Positions 26,164 to 35,323 of a DNA stretch of 64,000 bases are shown in pieces. A program made the position numbers and the translations under genes. The stretch covers positions 124,001 through 188,000 of the forward strand of contig NZ_VCNG01000011.1 of assembly GCF_006227205.1 (NCBI RefSeq), read 5' to 3'. Source of the DNA: Pseudomonas sp. ICMP22404 (GTDB taxonomy: Bacteria; Pseudomonadota; Gammaproteobacteria; Pseudomonadales; Pseudomonadaceae). The notes below the pieces were generated by a model, which saw only the letters and a program-made list of their open reading frames with translations, ran no database searches and was not told the DNA's origin. Position 1 is the stretch's first letter. Each line of letters starts with the position of its first letter.

Positions 26164-27351
26164 TCAGGAGGACAGTGCGGAAGGCTTGCGACTGGCCGCC
26201 GCTGCCACTGCGTAGCCCAGCAGTGCCGCGAGGATTGACCCCGTGAGGATGCCCATCCGGTCCATGCCGGCATACTCGCTGACGCCGGGCTCGAAGGCCA
26301 GGGAGCCGACGAACAGGCTCATGGTGAAACCTATCCCGCACAGGATCGCCACCCCCAGTATCTGACCCCAATTGGCGCCCAGGGGCAGATTGGCGATGCC
26401 GATTTTCACGGCCAGCCAGGTCAGGCCGAACACGCCGACGGTCTTGCCCAGCAACAGACCGATCGCGATGCCCATCGGCACGTGGTGGGTGAAGCTTTCG
26501 ACGGTGACACCGCTCAGGGACAGGCCGGCATTGGCGAAGGCGAACAGCGGCAGGATGCCGTAGGCCACCCATGGATGCAGGGCATGTTCCAGGGTCAACA
26601 GCGGCGAGGTTTCGGCGTTTTTCGTGCGCAACGGAATGCAGAACGCCAGTGTGACCCCGGCCAGGGTGGCATGAACCCCGCTCTTGAGCACGCAGACCCA
26701 GAGAATCAGGCCGACGATCATGTAGGGGCCGAGCCTGACCACGCCCATCCGGTTCATCGCCACCAGTGCGGCGATGCAACCGGCCGCCAGCATCAGCGAC
26801 AAGGTCGACAGGGCGCCGGAGTAGAAAATGGCGATGATGATAATGGCGCCCAGGTCGTCGATGATCGCCAGGGTCATCAGGAACAGCTTGAGTGAAACCG
26901 GCACCCGTTTACCCAGCAAGGCCAGTACCCCGAGGGCGAAGGCGATGTCGGTGGCCGTAGGGATGGCCCAGCCCGAAAGGGCCGCCGGATTGTCACGGTT
27001 GAGACACCAGTAGATCAGCGCGGGCACCACCATGCCGCCAATTGCCGCTGCTCCCGGCAGGACGATTTGCGAAGGCTTGGACAATTGTCCGTCGAGCACT
27101 TCACGTTTGACTTCCAGGCCAATGAGCAGGAAGAACATCGCCATCAGGCCATCGTTGATCCACAACAGTAGCGGCTTGGCGATTTTCAATGCGCCGACCT
27201 GGACCGCCACGGGGGTATCCAGCAGGCCGCCGTACAACCAGGAAAGGGGCGAATTGTTGATGATCAGGGCCAGCACCGCAGCGGCAATCAACAGCAGGCC
27301 ACTGGCAGCCTCCAGCTGGAAAAAACGTGTCAGGGAATTACGTAGAGGCAC
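26164..27351 (-). CDS. nhaA: Na+/H+ antiporter NhaA
   Basis: A 395-residue sodium/proton antiporter with about twelve membrane helices. The paired Asp motif of the ion site is visible in IDDLGAIIIIAIF. The GTG at 27351 is preferred since GGAG lies eight bases upstream and VPLRNSLTRFFQLEAASG is the usual beginning; an ATG eight codons earlier is possible. It exports Na+ or Li+ in exchange for protons for pH and salt homeostasis. Confidence 0.94.
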   Translation of the reverse strand: MPLRNSLTRFFQLEAASGLLLIAAAVLALIINNSPLSWLYGGLLDTPVAVQVGALKIAKPLLLWINDGLMAMFFLLIGLEVKREVLDGQLSKPSQIVLPGAAAIGGMVVPALIYWCLNRDNPAALSGWAIPTATDIAFALGVLALLGKRVPVSLKLFLMTLAIIDDLGAIIIIAIFYSGALSTLSLMLAAGCIAALVAMNRMGVVRLGPYMIVGLILWVCVLKSGVHATLAGVTLAFCIPLRTKNAETSPLLTLEHALHPWVAYGILPLFAFANAGLSLSGVTVESFTHHVPMGIAIGLLLGKTVGVFGLTWLAVKIGIANLPLGANWGQILGVAILCGIGFTMSLFVGSLAFEPGVSEYAGMDRMGILTGSILAALLGYAVAAAASRKPSALSS

Positions 27352-27601
27352 GATCGCTCTCCATGGGTCAATCAAAAGTGGCTACACCCTAACCCGTACT
27401 GTTAGTTGTTAAAACAAAAGTTATATTCTTTTTTGTTATATGTCGTTACAAGACCGGCGAGGTGGTCGGGCAGTTGCAGGGCATATTGGACCTTAGCTGT
27501 ACCTGTGCGTGATGTCGGTTTTTTCCTAAGCTTGTGACTGGTTTTTCCCATATCCAGTCCTGAGCGCCAGGCCTTCCCCGCCTATTCCTGCGAGAACACA
27601 C

Positions 27602-28696
27602 ATGAACGACCACCGTCAGTGGGCACGCGAAGCGATTCGCATCATTGAGGCTGATTTCCAGCGCAGTGCCGATACGCATCTGATACCGCTGCCGCTGCCG
27701 GGTTTTCCGGGCATCGAGTTGTACTTCAAGGATGAATCCAGCCATCCCACCGGCAGTCTCAAGCATCGCCTGGCTCGTTCGCTGTTTCTCTATGCGCTGT
27801 GTAATGGCTGGCTCAAGCCCGGCGCCCCGGTAATCGAGGCTTCCAGTGGCTCGACGGCCATTTCCGAAGCCTATTTCGCCAGATTGCTGGGCCTGCCGTT
27901 CATTGCGGTCATGCCGGCGACGACTTCCCGGGAAAAAATCGCGCAGATCGCTTTCTATGGTGGCCAGAGCCATCTGGTGGACGATCCTACGCAGATCTAC
28001 GCCGAGTCCGAGCGGCTTGCCCGTGAGCATGACGGGCACTTCATCGACCAGTTCACCTACGCCGAGCGCGCCACGGACTGGCGGGCCAATAACAACATTG
28101 CCGAGTCGATCTTCCACCAGATGCGTTTCGAGCAGCACCCGGAGCCGAGCTGGCTGATTTCCAGTCCGGGGACCGGGGGGACCACCGCTACCCTGGGTCG
28201 CTATGTACGCTATCGGCAGCACTGTACCCGCGTACTGTGCGCCGACGCCGAGCGTTCGGTATTTTTCGACTACTACCGCAGCGGCGATGCTAGCCTGCGC
28301 CTTGAGTGTGGCTCGCGGATCGAAGGGATCGGCCGGCCACGGGTCGAGGCGTCGTTCCTGCCAAAAGTCATTGACGCGATGGTCAAGGTCCCGGACGCCT
28401 TGTCGCTGGCTGCCATGCATTACCTGGCCCAGCGATTGGGACGACGGGTCGGCGGATCCAGCGGCACCAACCTGATCGGTGCGCTGGTCGCGGCGAAGCG
28501 GATGGTGGAGGCCGGTGAGACAGGGTCGATCGTGGCGATCCTGTGCGACGGCGGGGAGCGTTATGCCACGACGTATTACGACCCGGTGTGGCTCAAGGCC
28601 CAGGGGTATGAGTTGGATGGGCTGATGAACGCCGTGGCGGCGAGTGCGGAGCGCGGCGAGGCGTTGCCGGAGACGGTGCTGCGGGTCAATATCTGA
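27602..28696 (+). CDS. PLP-dependent cysteine synthase-family enzyme
   Basis: A 364-residue fold type II PLP enzyme. The PLP lysine lies in PTGSLKHRLA (near residue 59), the substrate-binding loop is ASSGSTAISEA and the phosphate loop GTGGTTAT. It resembles single-domain cysteine synthase or the Cds1 L-cysteine desulfhydrase group more than CysK/CysM, since it is longer and the Asn-loop differs. It could degrade cysteine to H2S and pyruvate or make a cysteine analogue. It stands alone. The AT-rich 250 bases upstream hold its promoter and that of nhaA. Confidence 0.82.
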   Translation: MNDHRQWAREAIRIIEADFQRSADTHLIPLPLPGFPGIELYFKDESSHPTGSLKHRLARSLFLYALCNGWLKPGAPVIEASSGSTAISEAYFARLLGLPFIAVMPATTSREKIAQIAFYGGQSHLVDDPTQIYAESERLAREHDGHFIDQFTYAERATDWRANNNIAESIFHQMRFEQHPEPSWLISSPGTGGTTATLGRYVRYRQHCTRVLCADAERSVFFDYYRSGDASLRLECGSRIEGIGRPRVEASFLPKVIDAMVKVPDALSLAAMHYLAQRLGRRVGGSSGTNLIGALVAAKRMVEAGETGSIVAILCDGGERYATTYYDPVWLKAQGYELDGLMNAVAASAERGEALPETVLRVNI

Positions 28697-28735
28697 GACC
28701 TTCCGGACACTGGAAATCCCTGCGGGAGTGAGCCC

Positions 28736-28823
28736 TGTGGGAGCAAGGCTTGCCCGCGATGCATACGCTTCGGTTTATCTTGCTACCGAGGCGCTATTGT
28801 CGCGGGCAAGCCTTGCTCCCACA
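28736..28823. repeat. REP pair, family B variant (CAAGGCTTGCCCGCGAT arms)
   Basis: Arms TGTGGGAGCAAGGCTTGCCC and the inverse GGGCAAGCCTTGCTCCCACA. The right arm runs directly into a tandem array whose unit is a piece of that arm. Confidence 0.88.
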
Positions 28824-28969
28824 GAGCCTTGTTCCCACAGAGCCTTGCTCCCACAGAGCCTTGCTCCCACAGAGGCTTGCTCCCACAGAGGCTTGCTCCC
28901 ACAGAGGCTTGCTCCTACAGAGCCTTGCTCCTACAGAGCCTTGCTCCTACAGAGCCTTGCTCCTACAGA
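28810..28969. repeat. 16-bp tandem array grown from a REP arm (10 units)
   Basis: Ten head-to-tail copies of a 16-base unit of the form G(C/G)CTTG(C/T)TCC(C/T)ACAGA, followed by one decayed unit. Units 1-4 read GCC, 5-7 GGC, and 8-10 GCC with a C-to-T change, which suggests stepwise expansion by slippage. The unit is identical to the last bases of the REP arm in which the array begins. Frames across it are low-complexity and I do not call them genes. Confidence 0.93.
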
Positions 28970-29012
28970 TGCTCGTTCCCATAGGGGATGGCGGTGCGCA
29001 CTTGAAAGGAGA

Positions 29013-30626
29013 TCAGCCTTCCAGGCCGAGGATATCCCGCGCCACCGCTTCGGCAATGCGGATCCCGTCCACGCCCGCCGATAGAATCCCGCCCGCGTAA
29101 CCGGCGCCTTCACCGGCCGGGAACAGGCCCTTCACATTCAGGCTCTGCAGCGACTCGTTGCGGGTGATGCGCAGCGGCGACGAGGTACGGGTTTCGATCC
29201 CGGTCAACACGGCGTCGTGCAGCGAGTAGCCGCGAATCTGTTTCTCGAAGGCCGGCAGGGCTTCGCGGATGGCTTCGATGGCGAAGTCTGGCAGGGCAAG
29301 GGCCAGGTCACCCAGCGAAACCCCGGGCTTGTAGGAAGGTTCGACGCTGCCCAGTGCCGTGGACGGTTTGCCGGCGATGAAATCGCCCACCAGTTGGGCC
29401 GGGGCTTCGTAGTTGCTGCCGCCGAGCACGAAAGCGTGGGATTCCAGGCGTTCCTGCAGCTCGATCCCCGCCAGTGGGCCGCCCGGATAATCGACTTCCG
29501 GGGTGATCCCTACGACGATGCCGGAGTTGGCGTTGCGTTCGTTGCGCGAATACTGGCTCATGCCGTTGGTCACGACGCGGTTCGGCTCGGACGTCGCCGC
29601 CACCACGGTGCCGCCCGGGCACATGCAGAAGCTGTACACCGAACGTCCGTTCTTGGCGTGGTGCACCAGTTTGTAGTCGGCGGCGCCGAGTTTCGGGTGG
29701 CCGGCGTATTTGCCCAGGCGCGCGCTGTCGATCAGCGATTGCGGGTGTTCGATACGGAAACCCACCGAGAAAGGCTTGGCTTCCATGTACACACCCCGGC
29801 TGTGAAGCATGCGGAAGGTGTCCCGGGCGCTGTGGCCCAGGGCCAGGATCACGTGCCTGGAATGAATGCGTTCACCGCTGGCCAATTCGACACCGACCAG
29901 TTGGCCGTCCTCGATCAATACGTCCGTGACCCGCTGTTGGAAGCGCACTTCGCCACCGAGGGCGCGAATCTGCTCGCGCATGGTTTCCACCACGCCTGTC
30001 AGGCGGAACGTTCCGATGTGCGGCTTGCTGACATAGAGGATTTCTTGCGGCGCCCCGGCGTTGACGAACTCGTGCAGCACCTTGCGACCGAGGAACTTCG
30101 GATCCTTGATCTGGCTGTAGAGCTTGCCATCGGAAAACGTGCCCGCACCGCCTTCGCCGAATTGCACGTTGGATTCGGGGTTGAGCACACTTTTGCGCCA
30201 CAGGCCCCAGGTGTCCTTGGTGCGCTGGCGCACTTCCGGGCCGCGTTCGAGGATGATCGGCTTGAAACCCATCTGCGCCAACAGCAGGGCGGCAAAGATG
30301 CCGCACGGGCCGAAACCGACCACGATCGGCCGCTCGCCCAGGTCTGCCGGTGCCTGGCCGACCATCTTGTAGCTGACATCCGGCGCTTCGTTGACGTTAC
30401 GGTCGTCGGCGAACTTGCGCAGCAGGCCGGCTTCATCGCGTACCGTCAGATCGAGGGTGTAGATGAAGCACAGTTCGGAAGACTTTTTCCGCGCGTCGTA
30501 GCTGCGCTTGAACAAGGTGAAGTCGAGCAGGTCATCGCTGGCGATGCCCAGGCGCTGCAGGATGGCAGCGCGCAGGTCTTCTTCGGGATGGTCGATCGGC
30601 AGCTTGAGTTCGGTGATTCGTAACAT
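29013..30626 (-). CDS. FAD-dependent oxidoreductase (COG2509 type)
   Basis: A 537-residue flavoprotein. An N-terminal domain of about 95 residues precedes a dinucleotide-binding motif VVGFGPCGIFAA (102-112) and ILERGPEVRQR. A second signature, CMCPGGTVVAA, and a C-terminal GEGAGYAGGI segment match uncharacterised FAD-dependent dehydrogenases related to the BaiN/HI0933 group. Substrate unknown. The tandem array lies just past its stop. Confidence 0.85.
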   Translation of the reverse strand: MLRITELKLPIDHPEEDLRAAILQRLGIASDDLLDFTLFKRSYDARKKSSELCFIYTLDLTVRDEAGLLRKFADDRNVNEAPDVSYKMVGQAPADLGERPIVVGFGPCGIFAALLLAQMGFKPIILERGPEVRQRTKDTWGLWRKSVLNPESNVQFGEGGAGTFSDGKLYSQIKDPKFLGRKVLHEFVNAGAPQEILYVSKPHIGTFRLTGVVETMREQIRALGGEVRFQQRVTDVLIEDGQLVGVELASGERIHSRHVILALGHSARDTFRMLHSRGVYMEAKPFSVGFRIEHPQSLIDSARLGKYAGHPKLGAADYKLVHHAKNGRSVYSFCMCPGGTVVAATSEPNRVVTNGMSQYSRNERNANSGIVVGITPEVDYPGGPLAGIELQERLESHAFVLGGSNYEAPAQLVGDFIAGKPSTALGSVEPSYKPGVSLGDLALALPDFAIEAIREALPAFEKQIRGYSLHDAVLTGIETRTSSPLRITRNESLQSLNVKGLFPAGEGAGYAGGILSAGVDGIRIAEAVARDILGLEG

Positions 30627-30713
30627 GACGGGATCCGGTTCGCGGGACGCACAACTGCGCCAGGGCGTTCTTCAAACCGGCGATTATATGCTGCAATCCC
30701 CTGTCACGGTGAA

Positions 30714-31391
30714 TCAGTCGTTACGCGCACCGCCAAAGTAGGCGCAGCCGCGCTGAACCACGCCATTGACCCGCAACTCGGCACTCATGTGCTGGACGCT
30801 GCCGCTGGTGCTGTCGACGCAACGCTGTGGCGCGACCCACAGTTCGACTTTCTGGCCATTCGCTTCGGTACTCAGGTCGAAACGGCCGTCCCCCAGTTGC
30901 TCTTCAACGTAAGGCACCGCCAGCGCAGGCTGGCCGTCACGTTCGAGCACGAGGCCTTTGCCGCTGGCCTTGAGGCTCCACTCCGGACCGTGGCCGGCGG
31001 CGTGCAGGACCAGCCGCTTGAAGTCGACATCGTCGCAGGCCGTGCCCGAACGTTCCAGGCGATACAACTGCTCCAGGTCCAATTGGCTGTCGGCCCCCGC
31101 CGCGGCGCTGGAGACGATGTGGCCGCGCACGTCAGCGAACAGCTTGCCGCGCTCATCGGCCAGGGCGGCAGCTTGTTGCAGCACGCTGGTGCCGCCGCTG
31201 TCGTTGACGATGTAGCGGCGTTGTTCCTGGCACGGCTGGAACACCAGCTTGCCGTCGGCCGCCGTGAGTTCGCCTTGCATGCGTGTCTGGCCGGCGTGGG
31301 ACGCGCTCTCGCGCGGAGCGTCGAGCAGTTGGCAGCCGGCGAACAGGGGAAGGAGGGCAACACACAACAGGGAACGGGCGGCACGCATCAT
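30714..31391 (-). CDS. COG3650-like predicted lipoprotein
   Basis: A 225-residue protein with lipobox LFAGCQLL (Cys near 20). The body has a repeated beta-strand domain with conserved Cys (QPCQEQRRY, GTACDDVDF, RGCAYFGG) as in COG3650/META-like proteins. A second ATG one codon later is equally possible. Located in the envelope by inference; no catalytic motif is visible. Confidence 0.78.
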   Translation of the reverse strand: MMRAARSLLCVALLPLFAGCQLLDAPRESASHAGQTRMQGELTAADGKLVFQPCQEQRRYIVNDSGGTSVLQQAAALADERGKLFADVRGHIVSSAAAGADSQLDLEQLYRLERSGTACDDVDFKRLVLHAAGHGPEWSLKASGKGLVLERDGQPALAVPYVEEQLGDGRFDLSTEANGQKVELWVAPQRCVDSTSGSVQHMSAELRVNGVVQRGCAYFGGARND

Positions 31392-31467
31392 CGGGTCTCC
31401 AGACAGGTGCCGCCACGTTACTCAGACTGCTCCCGCATCACAAGCGGGAGCGTAGGCAAAGTGCTAT

Positions 31468-32067
31468 TCAACCCACGTGAAAGGTCTGGCCAGTTTGTAG
31501 TCCTTCGACACTCTTGGCGTAGGCTAACGCCACATCGGCGGCCGGTACCGGTTTGTAGCCGCGGAAGTAAGGGGCGTATTTGTCCATGGACTCCAGCAGC
31601 ACGTTCGGGCTCACCGAGTTGACTCGCAGCCCCCGGGGCAACTCAATGGCCGCCGCTCGCACGAAGCTGTCCAAGGCGCCGTTGACCAGCGCCGCGGACG
31701 CGCCGCTCTTGATAGGGTCGTGGCTCAACACACCGGTGGTGAAGGTGAAGGATGCGCCGTCGTTGGCGAATTCCCGGCCGATCAGCAGCAGATTGACCTG
31801 GCCCATCAGCTTGTCCTTCAAGCCGAGGGCGAAACTTTCCTCGGTCATATCGCCCAGCGGTGCGAACGTGACGCTGCCGGCGGCGCAGATCAGCGCATCG
31901 AAGGGGCCGGTCTTTTCGAAGAGGGCGCGGATCGAGGCGCTGTCGCTGATGTCGACGTGCAGTTCACCGCTGTTGCGGCCGATTCGAATGATTTCGTGGC
32001 GTGGCGACAGTTCGTTGGCAATGGCCGAACCGATGGTGCCGTTGGCGCCGATCAACAGGATTTTCAT
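31468..32067 (-). CDS. Short-chain dehydrogenase/reductase
   Basis: A 199-residue SDR with the nucleotide motif IGANGTIGSAIA at the N-terminus and the NNAG-like motif ICAAGSV. The active-site Tyr/Lys pair of classical SDRs is not clear, a feature of short atypical members. It is divergent from a LysR regulator that probably controls it. Confidence 0.85.
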   Translation of the reverse strand: MKILLIGANGTIGSAIANELSPRHEIIRIGRNSGELHVDISDSASIRALFEKTGPFDALICAAGSVTFAPLGDMTEESFALGLKDKLMGQVNLLLIGREFANDGASFTFTTGVLSHDPIKSGASAALVNGALDSFVRAAAIELPRGLRVNSVSPNVLLESMDKYAPYFRGYKPVPAADVALAYAKSVEGLQTGQTFHVG

Positions 32068-32171
32068 GGACTGTTCCTCAGTGGGTTAACCGAGATTGCA
32101 GTTTAGAGTGGTTTTTTTCATTGATAAGCGTGCTAATAGGCAACCTTTGGTTTTCTATTGGAAACAATCCA

Positions 32172-33086
32172 GTGAGCGAGATGGACGACCTGGCGGCGTT
32201 CGCCGTGTTGATCGAGGCCGGCAGTTTTACCCTGGCGGCCCAGCAATTGGGGTGCAGCAAGGGCCAGTTGTCCAAGCGCATCAGCCTGCTGGAAAGCCGC
32301 TTCTCGGTGGTGTTGCTGCAGCGCACCACACGACGCCTGAGCCTTACCGCGGCCGGAGCGGCCCTGTTGCCCCAGGCCCAAGCACTGCTGGTTCAGGTGG
32401 AAAGGGCGCGTCAGGCTCTCGCCCGCTTGAAGGATGATATTTCCGGGCCGGTGCGTATGACGGTTCCGGTGTCGTTGGGCGAAACCTTTTTTGAAGGGCT
32501 GCTGCTGGAGTTCGCCCACACGTACCCCAACGTGCAGATCGAACTGGAGCTCAGCAACGGTTATCGCGACCTGACCCGGGACGGTTTCGACCTGGCGATC
32601 CGCTCCGACGCCGCCATCGATGAGCGATTGGTCGCCCGGCCGTTGCTGGCGTGGCACGAGATGACCTGCGCCAGCCCGGCTTATCTCGATCAGTATGGCG
32701 AACCACAAACCCCCCAGGACCTGGCTGAACATCGCTGCCTGCTCAACAGCCACTACAGTGGTCGGGAAGAGTGGCTGTACCACCAGCAACACGAGCTGCT
32801 GCGGGTCCGGGTGTCGGGTCCGTTCGCCAGCAATCACTACAGCTTGCTGAAAAAAGCCGCCTTGGCGGGTGCCGGAATCGCTCGGCTACCGTCCTACCTG
32901 TTGAATGAAGAGTTGGTGGATGGACGCCTGTGCTGGCTCCTACGGGATTTTCAGACCCGTCGTATGCCGATGTACCTGGTGCACCCCTATCAGGGCGGCC
33001 TGCCCAAGCGCACCCAGGTGCTGGCCGATTATCTGATTGACTGGTTCAAGCGCAGTGGTGAGGCGCTTGACCGACTCCAGCAATAG
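32172..33086 (+). CDS. LysR-family transcriptional regulator
   Basis: A 304-residue LysR regulator (GTG start; an ATG three codons on is the alternative). The N-terminal winged helix is DDLAAFAVLIEAGSFTLAAQ with recognition helix GCSKGQLSKRISLLE, followed by a substrate-binding domain. It is divergently transcribed from the SDR gene across about 105 bases, the usual arrangement for a LysR protein and its target. The inducer is unknown. Confidence 0.9.
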   Translation: MSEMDDLAAFAVLIEAGSFTLAAQQLGCSKGQLSKRISLLESRFSVVLLQRTTRRLSLTAAGAALLPQAQALLVQVERARQALARLKDDISGPVRMTVPVSLGETFFEGLLLEFAHTYPNVQIELELSNGYRDLTRDGFDLAIRSDAAIDERLVARPLLAWHEMTCASPAYLDQYGEPQTPQDLAEHRCLLNSHYSGREEWLYHQQHELLRVRVSGPFASNHYSLLKKAALAGAGIARLPSYLLNEELVDGRLCWLLRDFQTRRMPMYLVHPYQGGLPKRTQVLADYLIDWFKRSGEALDRLQQ

Positions 33087-33106
33087 CGAGGCATCACCCC
33101 AGCCCT

Positions 33107-33195
33107 TGTGGGAGCGAGCCTGCTCGCGATAGCAATCTCAGCCTCAGCACAGTTGTTGACGGACCCACCGCTATCGCGAGCGGGCTCGCTCCCAC
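33107..33195. repeat. REP pair, family B, reaching into the doxX-like gene
   Basis: Arms TGTGGGAGCGAGCCTGCTCG and inverse. The right arm overlaps the 3' end of the DoxX gene and encodes its last residues (WERARSR). Confidence 0.88.
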
Positions 33196-33656
33196 ACGGC
33201 AATCAGGTGATCGATGGACAGCACGCCGGGGCCGCGGGCCATCAGGTAAAGCAATAGCGCTGCCCAGGTGCCGTGGGTCGGGTAGGCGTCGGGATAGACG
33301 AACAGCTGAATGGTCAGGGTCATGCCCAGCAGCGCCAGCGCCGAAAACCGTGTGGCAAACCCCAGCAGGATCAGCACCGGAAAGAAATGCTCGGCGAACG
33401 CGGCGAGGTGCGCGGCGATTTCCGGTGACAGCAGCGGGATGGCGTATTCGCTCTTGAACAATGGGATGGTTGAGTCGGCCAGGTGCGGCCATCCGATCTG
33501 GAAGGTGCCATCGATCAGGTCGATGGCCAGGCCCTCGACCTTGGTCTGCCCGGATTTCCAGAACACTGCCGCGATGGAAAACCGCGCAATGAACGCGATC
33601 AGGCTGTGGGGGATTTTCTCCAGCAGGGTAATGGCGCTAGTGACGGGGCTGTTCAT
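33171..33656 (-). CDS. DoxX-family membrane protein of the bufferin operon
   Basis: A 161-residue DoxX protein with four hydrophobic helices and the typical opening FIARFSIAAVFWKSGQTKVEG. It overlaps the bufC-like gene by four bases (ATGA), so it is the last gene of the bufferin operon. DoxX proteins are frequent partners of DUF692/DUF2063 genes; a redox role at the membrane is inferred. The final eight residues come from a REP arm. Confidence 0.87.
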   Translation of the reverse strand: MNSPVTSAITLLEKIPHSLIAFIARFSIAAVFWKSGQTKVEGLAIDLIDGTFQIGWPHLADSTIPLFKSEYAIPLLSPEIAAHLAAFAEHFFPVLILLGFATRFSALALLGMTLTIQLFVYPDAYPTHGTWAALLLYLMARGPGVLSIDHLIAVWERARSR

Positions 33657-34414
33657 GGCGATACCTTGTCGTGATGCAAGCGGGTAATGGCGCCGTGACT
33701 GATCAGCAGTGCCAGGGTTTGTGCAATGTCGAACGTGGGGGCACAGGCCAGCGCCTGCCCGAGCGGCTGGCCGTTGTGCACGTTGCGGATAAAGGTGAAG
33801 GCGCCACGGTCGAGGGCAAACACTTCAACCTCGAGGCCGTTGCGCAGGACCAATGCGCATTGCCCCTGGTTCGGATCGATTTCGGCGAGCGTCATGTCCG
33901 TCTGATGGGCCGCCCAGATCGCGACGACTGCGAACGCTGAATCGAGCAGGTGCACGGACGGATGCAAGGTGACGCACAGCCCGTCCAGGGACGGTGGGTC
34001 GGCCAGTGCTGCGGCGATCTGCTCATGGCCCAGAGGGTGTTCGTCAGCGGCGTGATAGGCGACGGTGCGCAACCTTTCCAAACGGGCGACATCCGCCAGG
34101 TATGGCAGGGAAAACGCCGGTTCGAAATCCTCGATAAAGTCGGCCAGATCCGCGCCATAACGATTCATCAACGGGCTGCGGGGCGCTGAGGTCTGCACAT
34201 GAACGGCGGCCATGGCTCGGAAAAACTCATCCCCTACCAACTGACGGACCACCGGATAGGCGTCCGCCAATGCATTGATCAGTGAGCCCTGGACGTTGTT
34301 GCGATACACGGCGAAGCGGCTCGCCGGGTCTGCACCATTGGCGCAACACAAGCCTTCCGGGCACGGTTGCCGGATGTCGAGCAGGGCGGCGGTGAACGCG
34401 GCTTGGCTGCTCAT
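33653..34414 (-). CDS. bufC: BufC/HvfC-type maturation partner (DUF2063)
   Basis: A 253-residue protein with an N-terminal DUF2063 domain (segments RFAVYRNNVQGSLINALADAY and MNRYGADLADFIEDF). The family was once annotated as putative DNA-binding, but in bufferin and related RiPP clusters it acts as the partner that brings the precursor to the MNIO enzyme. It overlaps both the MNIO gene and the DoxX gene by four bases, so the three are tightly coupled. Confidence 0.87.
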   Translation of the reverse strand: MSSQAAFTAALLDIRQPCPEGLCCANGADPASRFAVYRNNVQGSLINALADAYPVVRQLVGDEFFRAMAAVHVQTSAPRSPLMNRYGADLADFIEDFEPAFSLPYLADVARLERLRTVAYHAADEHPLGHEQIAAALADPPSLDGLCVTLHPSVHLLDSAFAVVAIWAAHQTDMTLAEIDPNQGQCALVLRNGLEVEVFALDRGAFTFIRNVHNGQPLGQALACAPTFDIAQTLALLISHGAITRLHHDKVSP

Positions 34415-35307
34415 GCTGACCGCCCTGCGGACAGCAACAGCGCGTCGGCCTGATGGGCTTCGGCCAACAGGACATCGAAAGCCGGAACCTGGTTGTCACG
34501 CTCGATCAGGGTGGCCACCGGACCGACGCGCTCCAGGGCCTGTCGGTACAGCGCCCAGACCGCCAGGTCGATGGGGGCACCATGATCATCGATCAGCAAA
34601 CGGTCGCCCAGGCTGTCGGAGTCTTCGGCAAACCCGGCCAGATGAATCTCGCCCACCGCCTGCAGCGGCAGGGCATCGAGATAGGCCAGTGGATCGCGTT
34701 GATGATTGATGCAGGAAACGTAGAGGTTGTTGACGTCCAGCAGCAGCCCGCAGCCCGTACGGCGAATGACTTCGCTGATGAAGTCAGTCTCGTCGAGGGT
34801 CGAGCGTTGGAACGCCAGGTAGGTGGCGGGGTTCTCCAGCAGCATCGGGCGTTTGAGAGTGTCCTGCACTTGTCCGATATGGGCGCAGACGCGGTTCAGC
34901 GTCGGCGCGTCGTAAGCCAGGGGCAGCAGGTCGTTGAGGAACACCGGGCCATGGCTCGACCAGGCCAGGTGTTCGGAAAAGGCTTGGGGTTGATAGCGCT
35001 CGATCAGTTCGGCGAGGCGCTGCAGGTGCGCCGCATCCAGCTTGCCCTCGGTACCGATGGACAGGCCGACGCCATGCAACGACAGCGGATACTGCTCGCG
35101 GATCAATCCCAGGAAATGGTGGAACGGACCACCGTCCACCATGTAGTTTTCGGCGTGGACTTCAAAGAAGCCGATGTCTGGCCTCGAACCGAGCACTTGC
35201 TGGAAGTGTCCGGTCTTGAGCCCCAGCCCGGCACGGCGCGGGAGCTCGACGCTGGCTGCCTGAGTGCCGATGAAAGCAGGTTCGTAAGACGTGGTCATGG
35301 TCGACAC
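34411..35307 (-). CDS. bufB: DUF692/MNIO bufferin maturase (BufB type)
   Basis: A 298-residue multinuclear non-haem iron enzyme of the DUF692 family, TIM-barrel fold. Likely iron ligands and conserved segments: FFEVHAEN (48-54), His78 in LSLHGVG, His113 in SEHLAW, Glu158 in LLENPATY, Asp191 in LLLDVNN, Glu220 and His222 in GEIHLAGF, and Asp241-His242. MNIO enzymes convert Cys residues of the precursor into thiooxazole or related groups. It lies 16 bases after the precursor gene. Confidence 0.93.
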   Translation of the reverse strand: MSTMTTSYEPAFIGTQAASVELPRRAGLGLKTGHFQQVLGSRPDIGFFEVHAENYMVDGGPFHHFLGLIREQYPLSLHGVGLSIGTEGKLDAAHLQRLAELIERYQPQAFSEHLAWSSHGPVFLNDLLPLAYDAPTLNRVCAHIGQVQDTLKRPMLLENPATYLAFQRSTLDETDFISEVIRRTGCGLLLDVNNLYVSCINHQRDPLAYLDALPLQAVGEIHLAGFAEDSDSLGDRLLIDDHGAPIDLAVWALYRQALERVGPVATLIERDNQVPAFDVLLAEAHQADALLLSAGRSA

Positions 35308-35323
35308 TCAGGCAGACGGTGGA

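Noticed and set aside
28644..29084. Repetitive open frames across the 16-bp array
   Set aside because: The frames are low-complexity readings of the tandem REP-derived array, differ in every frame, and have no ribosome site.
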